DNA of 59,152 nt from an uncultured bacterium (GCA_947651225.1 CANSYK010000015.1:1-59152), one strand, 5' to 3'; shown: positions 46,921 through 55,914, counted from the stretch's first letter. Made by a program: numbers and translations. The notes: generated by a model from the sequence alone, not told the origin.

Positions 46921-47259
46921 TCAGGGGGATTCTTCCTTATTCTGTATTTCTAAAAGCTGATCCATCTGCTTAAGAATATATTCCTGGTACTCCGGCTTCA
47001 GTCTGTTAAATATTTCAGATGCAAAGCCCACAAATTGAGCAGGTTCTTCCTCAAACATATCCCCCTCGCCGGTTCTTAACCAATTTTCATTCACATGGAA
47101 CGTATAGCAAATAAGTTTTATAATTCGTCCATTTACTTTGTTATGTTCCAGCTCAATGCCGGCAACATATCCGTTCGACATGGACAATGCTTTCGCAAAT
47201 TTAGCTTGGGACAGGTTGAGTGCCTGTCGCACTTGTTTTACACGCTGGTTCACAGACAT
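46921..47259 (-). CDS. XRE-family HTH regulator
   Basis: 112 residues. The HTH (VRQALNLSQAKFAKALSMSN, GYVAGIELEHNKVNGRIIKL, FHVNENWLRTGEGDMF) is the Cro/CI type common in clostridial phage-like repressors, here with a short C-terminal helical tail (FNRLKPEYQEYILKQMDQLL). It is divergent from a 52-residue protein gene and likely represses the shared region. No other phage gene is nearby. Confidence 0.87.
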   Translation of the reverse strand: MSVNQRVKQVRQALNLSQAKFAKALSMSNGYVAGIELEHNKVNGRIIKLICYTFHVNENWLRTGEGDMFEEEPAQFVGFASEIFNRLKPEYQEYILKQMDQLLEIQNKEESP

Positions 47260-47339
47260 CTGGTCTCCTCCTTTCCATAATGCTTTTATAATATCACAAC
47301 TTTGCTCACATTACAAGTGATTGTCCAGTGAATCTTTTT

Positions 47340-47367
47340 TTGCACACTCATATAGCAATGATATTAT
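47340..47367 (+). promoter_or_regulatory. Candidate promoter of the small 47401 gene
   Basis: TTGCAC, 16-bp spacer, TATTAT; an alternative -10 TATACT overlaps at 47365-47370. Confidence 0.5.
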
Positions 47368-47400
47368 ACTTGTATAAGATTCAAGAAAGGAGCTTTCTTT

Positions 47401-47559
47401 ATGGAAGATACTGTAGCAACCGATTTTGAAATTAAATTCAGAGAATTAAATGAACAAAACCAAAAGTATATAATAGCAATACAACAGGCACTGATTTATG
47501 CACAGACAGTAGAAAAGCAAAAAACGGAAACACAACTGTCAGAAGTAAAAGGAGAATAA
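47401..47559 (+). CDS. Small 52-residue protein, unknown
   Basis: ATG at 47401 with RBS AAAGGAG. The product (MEDTVATDFEIKFRELNEQN..., ending SEVKGE) is predicted to be mostly helical and amphipathic, Gln/Glu/Lys rich, with no Cys and no membrane segment. It is divergent from the XRE regulator, as is common for small phage- or plasmid-type accessory proteins. No family recognised. Confidence 0.65.
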   Translation: MEDTVATDFEIKFRELNEQNQKYIIAIQQALIYAQTVEKQKTETQLSEVKGE

Positions 47560-47586
47560 ATAAGCAGAAAAATGTTTCATAAAAAA

Positions 47587-47640
47587 TAATGCTGCACTCA
47601 GAGAATTTACATAATGATTAAGTCTCTGAATGCAGCATTA
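47587..47640 (-). terminator. Terminator of the 47660 gene
   Basis: TAATGCTGCACTCAGAGA pairs with TCTCTGAATGCAGCATTA; the T-run (TTTTTTATG) is on the minus strand. Confidence 0.8.
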
Positions 47641-47659
47641 CTTGTCAAAATAGGATTTC

Positions 47660-48091
47660 TTATAAAAACTCTTTCATTTCTACCATAAAGTCTTCCTCTG
47701 CCTTGACAATTTTTTTTGCAATGTCTGAACTTTCTTTTGAAGCTGCTTCATACTGGTTTATTTTCTCGCTTAATGTCTGGATTCCCATATTACAGCCATC
47801 CATCATTAATTTCGCAATTTGATGACTATCTGCGTGTACCAGCATTTTCATCTCAATGTCCATCTTTGCCATAAATTCTGCCATTTTGCTTGGCTCTTCA
47901 TCCTTCTTATTGTAATGGTCTAATAACTGGATTGTTGCCTTTTCCAAATCACGGTGCTTTTTCTCATAAGCATCTAACAGCCGTTCCAGCTTTTCATCCC
48001 TGGCATATTCCCGTACCTGCCGTATTGTCTGCATTGCCATTTTACAGCCAGAACTGCATTCTTTTAACAATGAAATTGTATTCTCTTCCAT
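47660..48091 (-). CDS. Helical-bundle protein, DUF2383/ferritin-like
   Basis: 143 residues. The ATG at 48091 is chosen because GGAGGTAAAC lies right before it; the frame extends eleven codons. The protein is almost all helix (MEENTISLLKECSSGCKMAM, LMMDGCNMGIQTLSEKINQY, AKKIVKAEEDFMVEMKEFL) with a four-helix-bundle pattern common in clostridial hypothetical proteins. Glu and His positions could bind metal but no clear di-iron motif is seen. Cytoplasmic. Confidence 0.6.
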   Translation of the reverse strand: MEENTISLLKECSSGCKMAMQTIRQVREYARDEKLERLLDAYEKKHRDLEKATIQLLDHYNKKDEEPSKMAEFMAKMDIEMKMLVHADSHQIAKLMMDGCNMGIQTLSEKINQYEAASKESSDIAKKIVKAEEDFMVEMKEFL

Positions 48092-48231
48092 GTTTACCTC
48101 CATCTGTATCATTTCCTGTGTCAATTATTCTATAATAGAATTCCCCTGCCACATGGAAATTATACTTTTCATGGTTCCTAATTATATCATTTCATTATTC
48201 CAAACTATTCACAGACATTTTATAGCGCCAT

Positions 48232-48879
48232 TTAAAAATCCTCATACTCTACACTTCCATCGGACCATGTAATAGAATAATACCCATGTCCAGAACCATC
48301 ACAATCATATATTTTTTCTTTTGACACAATCTTGCGTTTTTTATCGCCATTGCTTTCCGTTTGAATCTCCCCTTTTCCAGAATGACCTTCTGTTCCCTTT
48401 CCGTCCATTGTCTTATCTGGCAAATCATTATGTGCCACTTCTATACTCATACCATCCGTTAAATAGGCATCCAAATCATGGTTGACAGAATCATTCTCCT
48501 CTAATGCAATTTGGGCAGACTCAATCGCATCGCTGACTTTTCCACCTGTAAAGGTAAATTCTTTTGTCTGCCCTTCTGCCATTACGCTGACTTTTGCAAA
48601 ACGCTCTACTGATATCACAGAAATATTCTCTGCGATTACAGAATCCTGAGATGGCTCAACAACATCTTTTTCCCCAATAAAGATTTCTGCATCCGCAAGC
48701 ACCTGCTCTACTGTTGTTCCTTCTTCTACAAGTATTCTTGTCTCTGTCTGTCCATCTAATATTCGAATATCCTGCTTTTCTGTCTTATTGTCACAACCTG
48801 CCAGAGAAAAAAACACCATCACACACAAAATCCCGAAAATTCCTTTTCTAAACCACTGTTTTCTTTGCAATTTCTTCAC
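48232..48879 (-). CDS. Lipoprotein with two DUF348 (ubiquitin-like) domains
   Basis: 215 residues: lipobox (FFSLAGCDNKTEK), then two related modules of about 55 residues (ILDGQTETRILVEEGTTVEQ VL; VMAEGQTKEFTFTGGKVSDA IE) of the kind found in YabE/Rpf-type wall proteins, and a C-terminal SGHGYYSITWSDGSVEYEDF. No enzyme domain follows. It is likely a wall-facing accessory lipoprotein; it lies 75 bp after the DHHW gene and may be in its transcript. Confidence 0.72.
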   Translation of the reverse strand: MKKLQRKQWFRKGIFGILCVMVFFSLAGCDNKTEKQDIRILDGQTETRILVEEGTTVEQVLADAEIFIGEKDVVEPSQDSVIAENISVISVERFAKVSVMAEGQTKEFTFTGGKVSDAIESAQIALEENDSVNHDLDAYLTDGMSIEVAHNDLPDKTMDGKGTEGHSGKGEIQTESNGDKKRKIVSKEKIYDCDGSGHGYYSITWSDGSVEYEDF

Positions 48880-48954
48880 TCCTTTTTCTCACTTTGCGCT
48901 ATATTTGCCCCCAATTTCGTCAATGTCGCCTACTACACCTCCCTGCTTTTCTTT

Positions 48955-50367
48955 CTAATTCTTTACATCAATTTGCGCCGACTTTACTATCTGATATTTC
49001 TTTCCGTCCTCAACAATCACTTCAACACCAACTTTATCTGTTGAAAGTTTTTTTTTGGAAAGATAGAGGCGATACCCATAATCCGTATCGTTGTTTGTTA
49101 CAGACAATGTTTCATAAATTTTTTGTTCCTCTCCATCCGTTACCTTGACGTAGATTTTTATATTCTTTTTACAGATAGAATCCTCCAAAGATCCACTAAT
49201 CTCCCAATAATTTGCATTATTTTCGCTTTCTGTCATATTTAATGATGTTTCCGTATTTACACGTTCCATCTGATCAGCAATCTCTGTTACAGGACATTCT
49301 ATCAATGGAGGTTCCTCTGCAAACTCTGATATATTACGTTCTACTTTTTCCAGAATCACCACATCTGGCTGATACATACCCATATATCCGGCAATATTTT
49401 GTGGCACTCCTTTTGAAAAATATCCTTCAGCAAAAGTATTTGCCATCAAAGGCAGTAATGTATTTCCAAAAGAATCCCGAAACATAAGCAAAGAACCATT
49501 CCCCTTGCTGTTTTCTGTTTCAATCCAGGCATCTTCCACACTTTTTGTGTCTGTTTTATAAGAAAATATATCTTCTTTTTGATAAGAGTAATTCCACTCT
49601 GGCTCTGCTGCAAGTGGATAGAGCATTTTATTTAAATCTCCATATTCCTCCTTTAATCGGAGGTTTTTTGTCGTTTCATAACGATCATGTTCCACCTTCA
49701 ACTGACTTAAAAGCGCATCATAAGCTAATACCGCACCTTTATTGTTCCAATGGGAGTCTCTTTTCAAATAGAGCACTTCCTTTTGTTCCTCAAAAAGAGA
49801 AAATAAATCAGTGTAAGAAATATTCTTTTTTATAATTTCCTCTTTCAGCAAATCTATATTTTGCACACTCCCTGCTTTCTTTTGGAAATAATATGGCATA
49901 TTCTCTCCATACAGCGAATTTTTATTAGGAGGTATCGTTAAAAGAAATGCTGCCCCATTTTCCTGTACATACTGCTGCACAAGTGATAAATTATGCACTG
50001 CATTTGCAATCTTGCGCCGGGACATGACATCCTGCCCCAGGTAGTCATTTACCGTAGCAGTGTAATACAGCCAGCCATCTGTTCCAACAGTAACCGTATC
50101 TGCATTAGATACCCCAAAAACATTACTTTGGATTTTAGCATCTGCTGTAACTAATTCTGCCCGAAACGCAAAGTGATCTTCAAAATACTTTCCCAGTTCC
50201 TGCATAAAATCCATATTCCACTTCCCGTTTTTCTTTACATCGGGAAATGATGCGAGTTCTTTGTTTTCTGTAGTTGTATTAGAAGCATGAACTGCCATCC
50301 CCGCAAAAGGCACAGCACAAACCAATAAACAAAGAACAATATACCCAATTCTTCCTGCATTCTTCAT
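48955..50367 (-). CDS. DHHW/AlgJ-like O-acetyltransferase partner
   Basis: 470 residues. The start at MKNAGRIGYIVLC follows GGGGGAT. One N-terminal membrane helix (IGYIVLCLLVCAVPFAGMAV), then an extracytoplasmic SGNH-like domain: FAFRAELV-type N-terminal block, TIPPNKNSLYGENMPYY, and the family's Asp-His pair in YLKRDSHWNNKGAVLAYDAL. LMFRDSFGNTLLPLMA carries the probable nucleophile Ser (RDSFG). Such AlgJ/AlgX/DHHW proteins take an acyl group from the membrane MBOAT and put it on a polysaccharide. The MBOAT gene lies directly upstream. Confidence 0.8.
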   Translation of the reverse strand: MKNAGRIGYIVLCLLVCAVPFAGMAVHASNTTTENKELASFPDVKKNGKWNMDFMQELGKYFEDHFAFRAELVTADAKIQSNVFGVSNADTVTVGTDGWLYYTATVNDYLGQDVMSRRKIANAVHNLSLVQQYVQENGAAFLLTIPPNKNSLYGENMPYYFQKKAGSVQNIDLLKEEIIKKNISYTDLFSLFEEQKEVLYLKRDSHWNNKGAVLAYDALLSQLKVEHDRYETTKNLRLKEEYGDLNKMLYPLAAEPEWNYSYQKEDIFSYKTDTKSVEDAWIETENSKGNGSLLMFRDSFGNTLLPLMANTFAEGYFSKGVPQNIAGYMGMYQPDVVILEKVERNISEFAEEPPLIECPVTEIADQMERVNTETSLNMTESENNANYWEISGSLEDSICKKNIKIYVKVTDGEEQKIYETLSVTNNDTDYGYRLYLSKKKLSTDKVGVEVIVEDGKKYQIVKSAQIDVKN

Positions 50368-50380
50368 GATAATCCCCCAT

Positions 50381-50395
50381 TCCGCCTTTGGCGGC
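50381..50395 (-). promoter_or_regulatory. 5' hairpin GCCGCC/GGCGGA before the DHHW gene
   Basis: Followed on the minus strand by ATGGGGGATTATC and the ATG; same layout as at 33554-33573. Confidence 0.5.
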
Positions 50396-50448
50396 TCAAA
50401 TCGTAAAGCAGCGAAACTTGTTGCTTTTTCTTGCATAAATATGGAATC

Positions 50449-51873
50449 TTAGAATCTAAAGTAGATAAACGGATTATAGGTGTTCCCAGATAAGCGAATC
50501 ATACACCAAAGCAGAACCACAACAGAAGTGGTATACAAAAATATCTGCACTGCCCTGTAACTCCCTGTAATTTGCATTTTTTCCCCATATACAATTCCAC
50601 GAATCCGGTCTATAACAGGTCTGACAGGCGCCATACCAATTATTCCCACCAAAAGCATTGTAAGAAACCATGGTGTTAATTGGCCTGTTGCAAAGCTCAT
50701 GGCATGGTTTCCAAAAGAAGTTCCAGTAAACATCTGTTGAATGATATAAAGTCCCTGAGAAATAGTATCTGCCCGGAACACTACAAATCCTGTACAGACT
50801 ACAAGCATTGTATACAAATACATAATCGGCTTAGGTATCTTTTTAATAAATGGAATACATTCTTCCAACACAGAGAAAAAACCATGATACAATCCCCATA
50901 GCACAAATGTCCAGTTTGCGCCATGCCAAAGCCCTGTGCAGAAAAAGACAATAGATTTATTGATTCCTGTGCGAAGCTTTCCGTTTCGGTTTCCGCCAAG
51001 CGGAATATATAAATACTCTTTAAACCAGGTAGAGAGAGAAATATGCCATCTTCTCCAAAACTCCTTTATACTGGCAGCGCCATAGGGATACTGAAAGTTT
51101 TCCTGGAACGAAAACCCAAACAATTTTCCCAACCCAATCGCCATATCACTATATCCGCTAAAATCATAATAAATTTGCAGCATATAAGATATTGCGCCAA
51201 TCCATGCCACCAAAATATTAATATTGCCATAGTCTGTCTGAAAAACAGCATCTGCCGCCTGTCCCATCGTATTGGCAATCAATACTTTCTTTCCCATTCC
51301 GCAGATAAAACGTCTCATCCCATCAGAAATTTGATTAACGTCCATCTTCCTATCTGCAAGTGCCTGATTAATATCCTGATATTTTACAATCGGTCCTGCA
51401 ATTAATTGTGGAAAAAAAGAAATATACAATAGAACTTTCCAAAAGCTTTTTTGGACCGGAACCGTTCTTCTGTACACATCAACTACATAAGAAAGCGCCT
51501 GAAAGGTAAAAAAAGAAATCCCAATCGGAAGCTCTATTTCCCAAACCTTTAACTGTGTACCAAAAATCTGATTCCATGTATCGATAAAAAAAGCGGTATA
51601 TTTAAAAAATGCTAGCAGCCCTAAGTTCACTACAACATTTGCAAAAAGAACCCATTTCTTCTGATGAAGTGCCATCATCACTCTGGCAGATACATAATTA
51701 AAAGCGGCACTGAATATCATAAGTAGTACATATCTTGGTTCACCATATGTATAAAAGAGCAGGCTCGCTACAATTAGCAGTGCATTTTTCAATCGGATAC
51801 CGGGTAAAATGCAATATATTAAAAATACCACAGGGAGAAACACACATATAAATTCTAAAGAACTAAATACCAT
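50449..51873 (-). CDS. MBOAT-family O-acyltransferase (AlgI/DltB-like)
   Basis: 474 residues, about eleven membrane helices. Signature blocks are MVFSSLEFICVFLPVVFLIY, LPIGISFFTFQALSYVVDVY, PQLIAGPIVKYQDI, EFWRRWHISLSTWFKEYLYI-type loop, PLGGNR and GLWHGANWTFVLWGLYHGFF with the catalytic His. It moves an acyl (usually acetyl) group across the membrane to a partner such as the DHHW protein encoded next. A second MBOAT gene at 55915 is clearly paralogous. Confidence 0.92.
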   Translation of the reverse strand: MVFSSLEFICVFLPVVFLIYCILPGIRLKNALLIVASLLFYTYGEPRYVLLMIFSAAFNYVSARVMMALHQKKWVLFANVVVNLGLLAFFKYTAFFIDTWNQIFGTQLKVWEIELPIGISFFTFQALSYVVDVYRRTVPVQKSFWKVLLYISFFPQLIAGPIVKYQDINQALADRKMDVNQISDGMRRFICGMGKKVLIANTMGQAADAVFQTDYGNINILVAWIGAISYMLQIYYDFSGYSDMAIGLGKLFGFSFQENFQYPYGAASIKEFWRRWHISLSTWFKEYLYIPLGGNRNGKLRTGINKSIVFFCTGLWHGANWTFVLWGLYHGFFSVLEECIPFIKKIPKPIMYLYTMLVVCTGFVVFRADTISQGLYIIQQMFTGTSFGNHAMSFATGQLTPWFLTMLLVGIIGMAPVRPVIDRIRGIVYGEKMQITGSYRAVQIFLYTTSVVVLLWCMIRLSGNTYNPFIYFRF

Positions 51874-51931
51874 TTTAGAAATATCCCATCCTTTCAGCCT
51901 ATTTTATCAAAAATATTTATTATCCGTTGTA

Positions 51932-53269
51932 CTAATAACGTACAATCTTTTGAATCACATGGCGAATGGGGTATCCTTTTCTACCATAAATTCCGCTTCT
52001 CCAGCCGGCAAACTGGGCTTCCGGGTCATAGTATCTGCCATTAATACGCACCCAGGCGTGACGTGTCAATCCATCTCTCGCCCTGTCACGGCGGCCGCTA
52101 ATCCGTGCACATACCACATATGGTTCGTATCCTATTTCCTTTGTAAGCGCCGCAAAGGCACAGGCAAAGCTATAGCAGTTTCCTGTCCTTGTGCTAAGCA
52201 TATTATAAGCCGTTTTACCAATCCAGCCGCTTTCATTCAAGTTTGGGTATTTAGAAACATACCGAAATCTTTTTTTATTGACCATATAATTCCAGCATGC
52301 ACGAAGTTTCTGTTCTTTTGTCATGTTACTTTTTGTTATAGAAGCAACAACAGTCATCACTTTTTTCTTTAATTTACAGGCTTCATTATTCTTAGCGGCT
52401 CCTGTACTGCTAAAAGTAATTCCTTCATATTTTGTATTTTTTCTGACTTCCCCTGTCTTTTTGGCATTGTATAACTTTCCTGAAGTAATATGCCAACCAG
52501 GAACTGGTTTCCCTTTGGGACTGACAAAATATTTTGTTTTCCCTACTGTTACCAGCGAATCTTTTTTAGGCTGCAAAAGCATTCCTTTTGAATTAAAAAT
52601 ATAATAAGTTCCATCAATTTTGTAACTTCCAATCGGAACATTCCAATTAGACTTCAAATAATATTTTTTTCCTTTTTCTGAAATCCATTGTTTTTTCAGC
52701 ACCACTTTTGTATAATCAGCCGTATCAAATTCATCATAAATTGCTCCTGTTTTTTCCCTTTTCAATAGAAAGTATTTTCCAGAGCATTCCTCTACCAGTT
52801 TGTCCATATAAGGATCACAAATATACCACTTTCCATTTATCTTTATCTCTGTCCATGCATGATTTAATGGAAGTTCTGACAGAAAACCATTCGTTCTTCC
52901 CACTCCGATACGCACCTCGTAATTCGTAACCTTTTTTGCCAGCAGAGCATATCCGGCGGCAAAATGAAAGCTGCTTCCCTCTTTTGCCGTATATAGCCCA
53001 CTGGCATACTCCTGTTCCCAGCCCGCATATATCATAAACTCCTGCATGTCATAAGCCGTATATGTCTGCTCCACATATGAAAAAAGCTTTTCCAGTTTTT
53101 CTTTTGCCGTATCTTCTGATGCTATCTGGCTGACTGCGATTGCATTCATCTGTTCTGCCAGTTTTCTGCTAAAAGAAGCGGCCTCTGCCACCGTAGCAGA
53201 AGCTGCTAATAACAGAAAAAATACGGATAACGCCAGTGCAAGTTTTTTTAATACATAGTCTCGCCTCAT
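51932..53269 (-). CDS. Secreted protein with two transglutaminase-like domains, the first missing its Cys
   Basis: 445 residues with a signal peptide (LALSVFFLLLAASATVAEA). Domain 1 (about 45-190) is homologous to the whole protein encoded downstream at 53364, but the Cys of that protein (GSCYHYA) is Ser100 here (GSSFHFA); His137 (NHAWTEI) and Asp152 (ICDPYMD) remain. A region of cell-wall-binding-type repeats (KKYYLKSNWN, GTYYIFNSKGMLLQP) follows. Domain 2 (about 300-445) has a full triad: Cys365 in RTGNCYSFACAFAAL, His404 (RHAWVRI), Asp415 (YYDPEAQF). It may be a protease, amidase or crosslinker of wall peptides; the reaction is not predictable. Confidence 0.8.
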   Translation of the reverse strand: MRRDYVLKKLALALSVFFLLLAASATVAEAASFSRKLAEQMNAIAVSQIASEDTAKEKLEKLFSYVEQTYTAYDMQEFMIYAGWEQEYASGLYTAKEGSSFHFAAGYALLAKKVTNYEVRIGVGRTNGFLSELPLNHAWTEIKINGKWYICDPYMDKLVEECSGKYFLLKREKTGAIYDEFDTADYTKVVLKKQWISEKGKKYYLKSNWNVPIGSYKIDGTYYIFNSKGMLLQPKKDSLVTVGKTKYFVSPKGKPVPGWHITSGKLYNAKKTGEVRKNTKYEGITFSSTGAAKNNEACKLKKKVMTVVASITKSNMTKEQKLRACWNYMVNKKRFRYVSKYPNLNESGWIGKTAYNMLSTRTGNCYSFACAFAALTKEIGYEPYVVCARISGRRDRARDGLTRHAWVRINGRYYDPEAQFAGWRSGIYGRKGYPIRHVIQKIVRY

Positions 53270-53349
53270 TCTGTCTGTTCCTCCCAAATAATATATAAAA
53301 TCTGTCTCAAATATTACCCTCTTGCACCAGTATCATATATACCGCCTCA

Positions 53350-53366
53350 TTTTCAAACACGCTCTA
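53350..53366. repeat. Family A right arm overlapping a gene end
   Basis: TTTTCAAACACGCTCTA; its last three bases (53364-53366) are the complement of the TAG stop of the minus-strand transglutaminase-like gene. No left arm seen. Confidence 0.85.
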
Positions 53367-53924
53367 GTTTACACTAAAATATTTTGTATTTTTAAAGTTG
53401 TTATAGACCTTTTTTAAAGCATTCCGTTTTTTCAAATAGTATTTTCCAGATGATTTTGCCGCATACTTATCCATATTTGTATCGCAGATGTACCATGTTG
53501 AACCAATTTTTACTTCTGTCCATGCGTGATCCTGCAGCTTTCCATTAAATCCATTTGTCTTTCCCACTCCTATGCGTACCTGATACCCTGTTGCTTTTTT
53601 TGCCAGAAATGCATATGCTGCAGCATAATGATAGCAACTTCCTTTTTTCTCTTTAAACATCTCCAGAGCAAAATCTTTTTCCCAACCCTTATAGGTCTTG
53701 AACCCCATAGCACGCCCATAGTCATAATTTTTCTCGACATAGGTAAAAAGCTTTTTTAATTTCTTTTTATTGCTGACTCCTTTTTTGACATTTTTCTTTA
53801 TGATTTCCTCTGCCTTACTTCCAGCAGTTGCAGCCGCCTCCGTTTTCACAGCAAAAGCGCCTGTAAACAGGCAAAAAAGCAATACAAAAAGCACCATCTT
53901 CTTTATTTTCTGCTTTTGAAACAT
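53364..53924 (-). CDS. Secreted transglutaminase-like protein
   Basis: 186 residues: signal peptide (MVLFVLLFCLFTGAFAVKTEA) and one transglutaminase-like domain with Cys97 (GSCYHYAAAYAFLAKK), His133 (QDHAWTEVKI) and Asp148 (WYICDTNMDKYA), a complete Cys-His-Asp triad. The stop codon TAG is supplied by an inserted family A repeat, so the original C-terminus may have been longer. It is closely related to domain 1 of the neighbouring 445-residue protein, indicating duplication in place. Sixth gene after the operon promoter, 26 bp after its neighbour. Confidence 0.82.
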   Translation of the reverse strand: MFQKQKIKKMVLFVLLFCLFTGAFAVKTEAAATAGSKAEEIIKKNVKKGVSNKKKLKKLFTYVEKNYDYGRAMGFKTYKGWEKDFALEMFKEKKGSCYHYAAAYAFLAKKATGYQVRIGVGKTNGFNGKLQDHAWTEVKIGSTWYICDTNMDKYAAKSSGKYYLKKRNALKKVYNNFKNTKYFSVN

Positions 53925-53950
53925 CTTATATCATCCTCCCTTTTTTATTT

Positions 53951-54673
53951 CTATTCTACATCCATATAAATCTCTGCTCCCTTTTTTGGTTTATAAGTAT
54001 AAACTTTAAAAGTCGCATATGTCCATACACCATCTTTCCCATCACCATAGCAGCTACTATAATATTTTGTTTTTGATGGTTTCCCAATCAGTTTCTTTAA
54101 ATCAGCAATTGGCTTTTCATATTTTGCCGCCGCTTTCAGTTTTTTTGTTTTTGTCTTATCCTGTTTTCCTGAATTCTTAAAAGCATAAAAAATCCCCTTA
54201 ACCACTATAATTCCTGTTGCCATTTCTCCATTGCCATAAAAATAGTAGGTTTTGCTGTCTGCCCATCCACTTGCGGCAGTTCCATTCGTATTCACACGAA
54301 ATTTCTTATATTCTCCCGTATCTGTTTCTACCTTGACAATCTTTTTGGAAGACGGTTGGAATAACTGCCCATTACTATCAAATATATAATATTTCCCAGA
54401 TATTTTATAGCTCAATGTAGCTGCATTCCCATTCTTTTTAAAATAATACTTTTTGCCATCGACTGTTTTCCAACTGCTTTTTACAAGCTTTCCGGCCTCA
54501 TAATAGCGGTAATAGCCTTCCTCTTCCACAAGACCTTCTTTTTCCTCTTCTTCTGTGCCTTTCAGGACTTTAGCAGAAATACTCTTTTTCTCATAAGCCG
54601 CAGAAGCAGCCATTGGAACTTCTGCCACTAAAACAGAAGCACACAATGCAAAACACAATACTTTTTTCAACAT
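53951..54673 (-). CDS. Secreted cell-wall-binding-repeat protein
   Basis: 240 residues: signal peptide (FALCASVLVAEVPMAASA), then choline-binding-like aromatic repeats (EGYYRYYEAGKLVKSSWKTV, DGKKYYFKKNGNA, ISGKYYIFDSNGQLF, SKTYYFYGNGEMATG), ending in a unique domain of about 70 residues (YEKPIADLKKLIGKPSKTKY ... FKVYTYKPKKGAEIYMDVE). It probably attaches to wall polymer; the unique end may be its working part. It lies 19 bp from the DHHW gene and 26 bp from the transglutaminase-like gene. Confidence 0.75.
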   Translation of the reverse strand: MLKKVLCFALCASVLVAEVPMAASAAYEKKSISAKVLKGTEEEEKEGLVEEEGYYRYYEAGKLVKSSWKTVDGKKYYFKKNGNAATLSYKISGKYYIFDSNGQLFQPSSKKIVKVETDTGEYKKFRVNTNGTAASGWADSKTYYFYGNGEMATGIIVVKGIFYAFKNSGKQDKTKTKKLKAAAKYEKPIADLKKLIGKPSKTKYYSSCYGDGKDGVWTYATFKVYTYKPKKGAEIYMDVE

Positions 54674-54692
54674 AAAAATCTCCTTTCAGGTT

Positions 54693-55898
54693 TTAATCTA
54701 AAAAATCATCTATATTAAATTCTTCCATTGTTGACTCTCTTCTTTCGGTATCTGCCAGTTTCGCTAGCTTCGTATTTTGCATAAATTTCTCTGTATTAAA
54801 CATCACCAAAACATCTGTAATATCTTCATAATCACTTAATATATTACCTGCAGAAACTTTCCCATATCGATAGTCAATCATAATTACCCGGTCATAGTCT
54901 TCTGTTAGAAACGGTACAAAACAATTCGCAAAAGAATCTTTAACCAAAAGTAGCGTTTTTTTACGTTTCGCTTCTGTATTTACTTCTATTTTAAAGGTAT
55001 TTTTCGAAAAAAAGACGTTGTAGCGATTAAAACCTTCTAATGCTTCATCACGAAAGTAGAAAGAATCCGCCTCCTGCTCTCCATCATCCATATTGATATA
55101 AACTTCCTTCTCATCTGGAGAATGAAAGAGTTCTACACTGTCTGCCTTTACAGGAACATGCACTCTGTTATAAGTTGTCCCATAAAAATCCTCAAAAGCA
55201 ATTTCCCTCTGATAATCTTTAAGAGGATAAGCTTTCGCCTGACCTGTTTTTTCTGCCCATTCCTGAAATGCATAGTAAGCGCCAAGCGTTGTCCAGTGAT
55301 GATCCGTACGGTAATAAATATATTCTTTTTGATGTTTTTGCAAAATTTCCTTTACATCAAGCAGCATATCCGAATAGGAAAGCTTGCTTTTTAGCGCTTC
55401 CAGAACTTCTGACTGATCTGTTGCCTTTGCAAAAGCAGGAAGCCGGTTAGAAAGTGCCTCTGCCTTTGATGGTATCATAATACAACTAACATGTTCTTTC
55501 CCATAAAACTCTTCTGTATCATTCAAAAAAGAAGATAAAAAAGCGATGTTTTCTTTTATCTGCTCTTTATCAAAATCCTCTTCTGTATTTTTTTCCAAAA
55601 GATACCCTTCTTTGCCCAGGTAAACATTATTAATTTCTTTTTTTCCTGAAAAATACTGCATTCCACTGGACAAATTTACCCACTGGTCACGTAGAAAAAA
55701 CTGGTCACTTAAATAGGTTTCATATTTTTTCTGATAATTCCCTTTTAAAAAATTTTTTACAGAAAATCCTGGCTTTTGAGCCAGTTCCCTGTTTTCCATA
55801 ACAGAATTTTCTTTATCAGGAAGAAGCATCGTTGCTATCGCACCACCAAAAAGCAATAGGCAGAATACAATCACCATAATCTGCTTTGTCCTTTTCAT
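54693..55898 (-). CDS. DHHW/AlgJ-like O-acetyltransferase partner (second)
   Basis: 401 residues; the ATG at 55898 follows GGGAGGAGC, while the frame runs 26 codons further into the MBOAT gene. One N-terminal helix (IMVIVFCLLLFGGAIATMLL), then the extracytoplasmic domain: FLRDQWVNLSSGMQYFSGKK, YYRTDHHWTTLGAYYAFQEW (the DHHW motif itself), and LLVKDSFANCFVPFLTEDYD with the probable nucleophile Ser. It pairs with the MBOAT encoded 16 bp upstream and is a distant paralogue of the 48955 gene. Confidence 0.85.
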   Translation of the reverse strand: MKRTKQIMVIVFCLLLFGGAIATMLLPDKENSVMENRELAQKPGFSVKNFLKGNYQKKYETYLSDQFFLRDQWVNLSSGMQYFSGKKEINNVYLGKEGYLLEKNTEEDFDKEQIKENIAFLSSFLNDTEEFYGKEHVSCIMIPSKAEALSNRLPAFAKATDQSEVLEALKSKLSYSDMLLDVKEILQKHQKEYIYYRTDHHWTTLGAYYAFQEWAEKTGQAKAYPLKDYQREIAFEDFYGTTYNRVHVPVKADSVELFHSPDEKEVYINMDDGEQEADSFYFRDEALEGFNRYNVFFSKNTFKIEVNTEAKRKKTLLLVKDSFANCFVPFLTEDYDRVIMIDYRYGKVSAGNILSDYEDITDVLVMFNTEKFMQNTKLAKLADTERRESTMEEFNIDDFLD

Positions 55899-55914
55899 AA
55901 TCTTGCTCCTCCCA

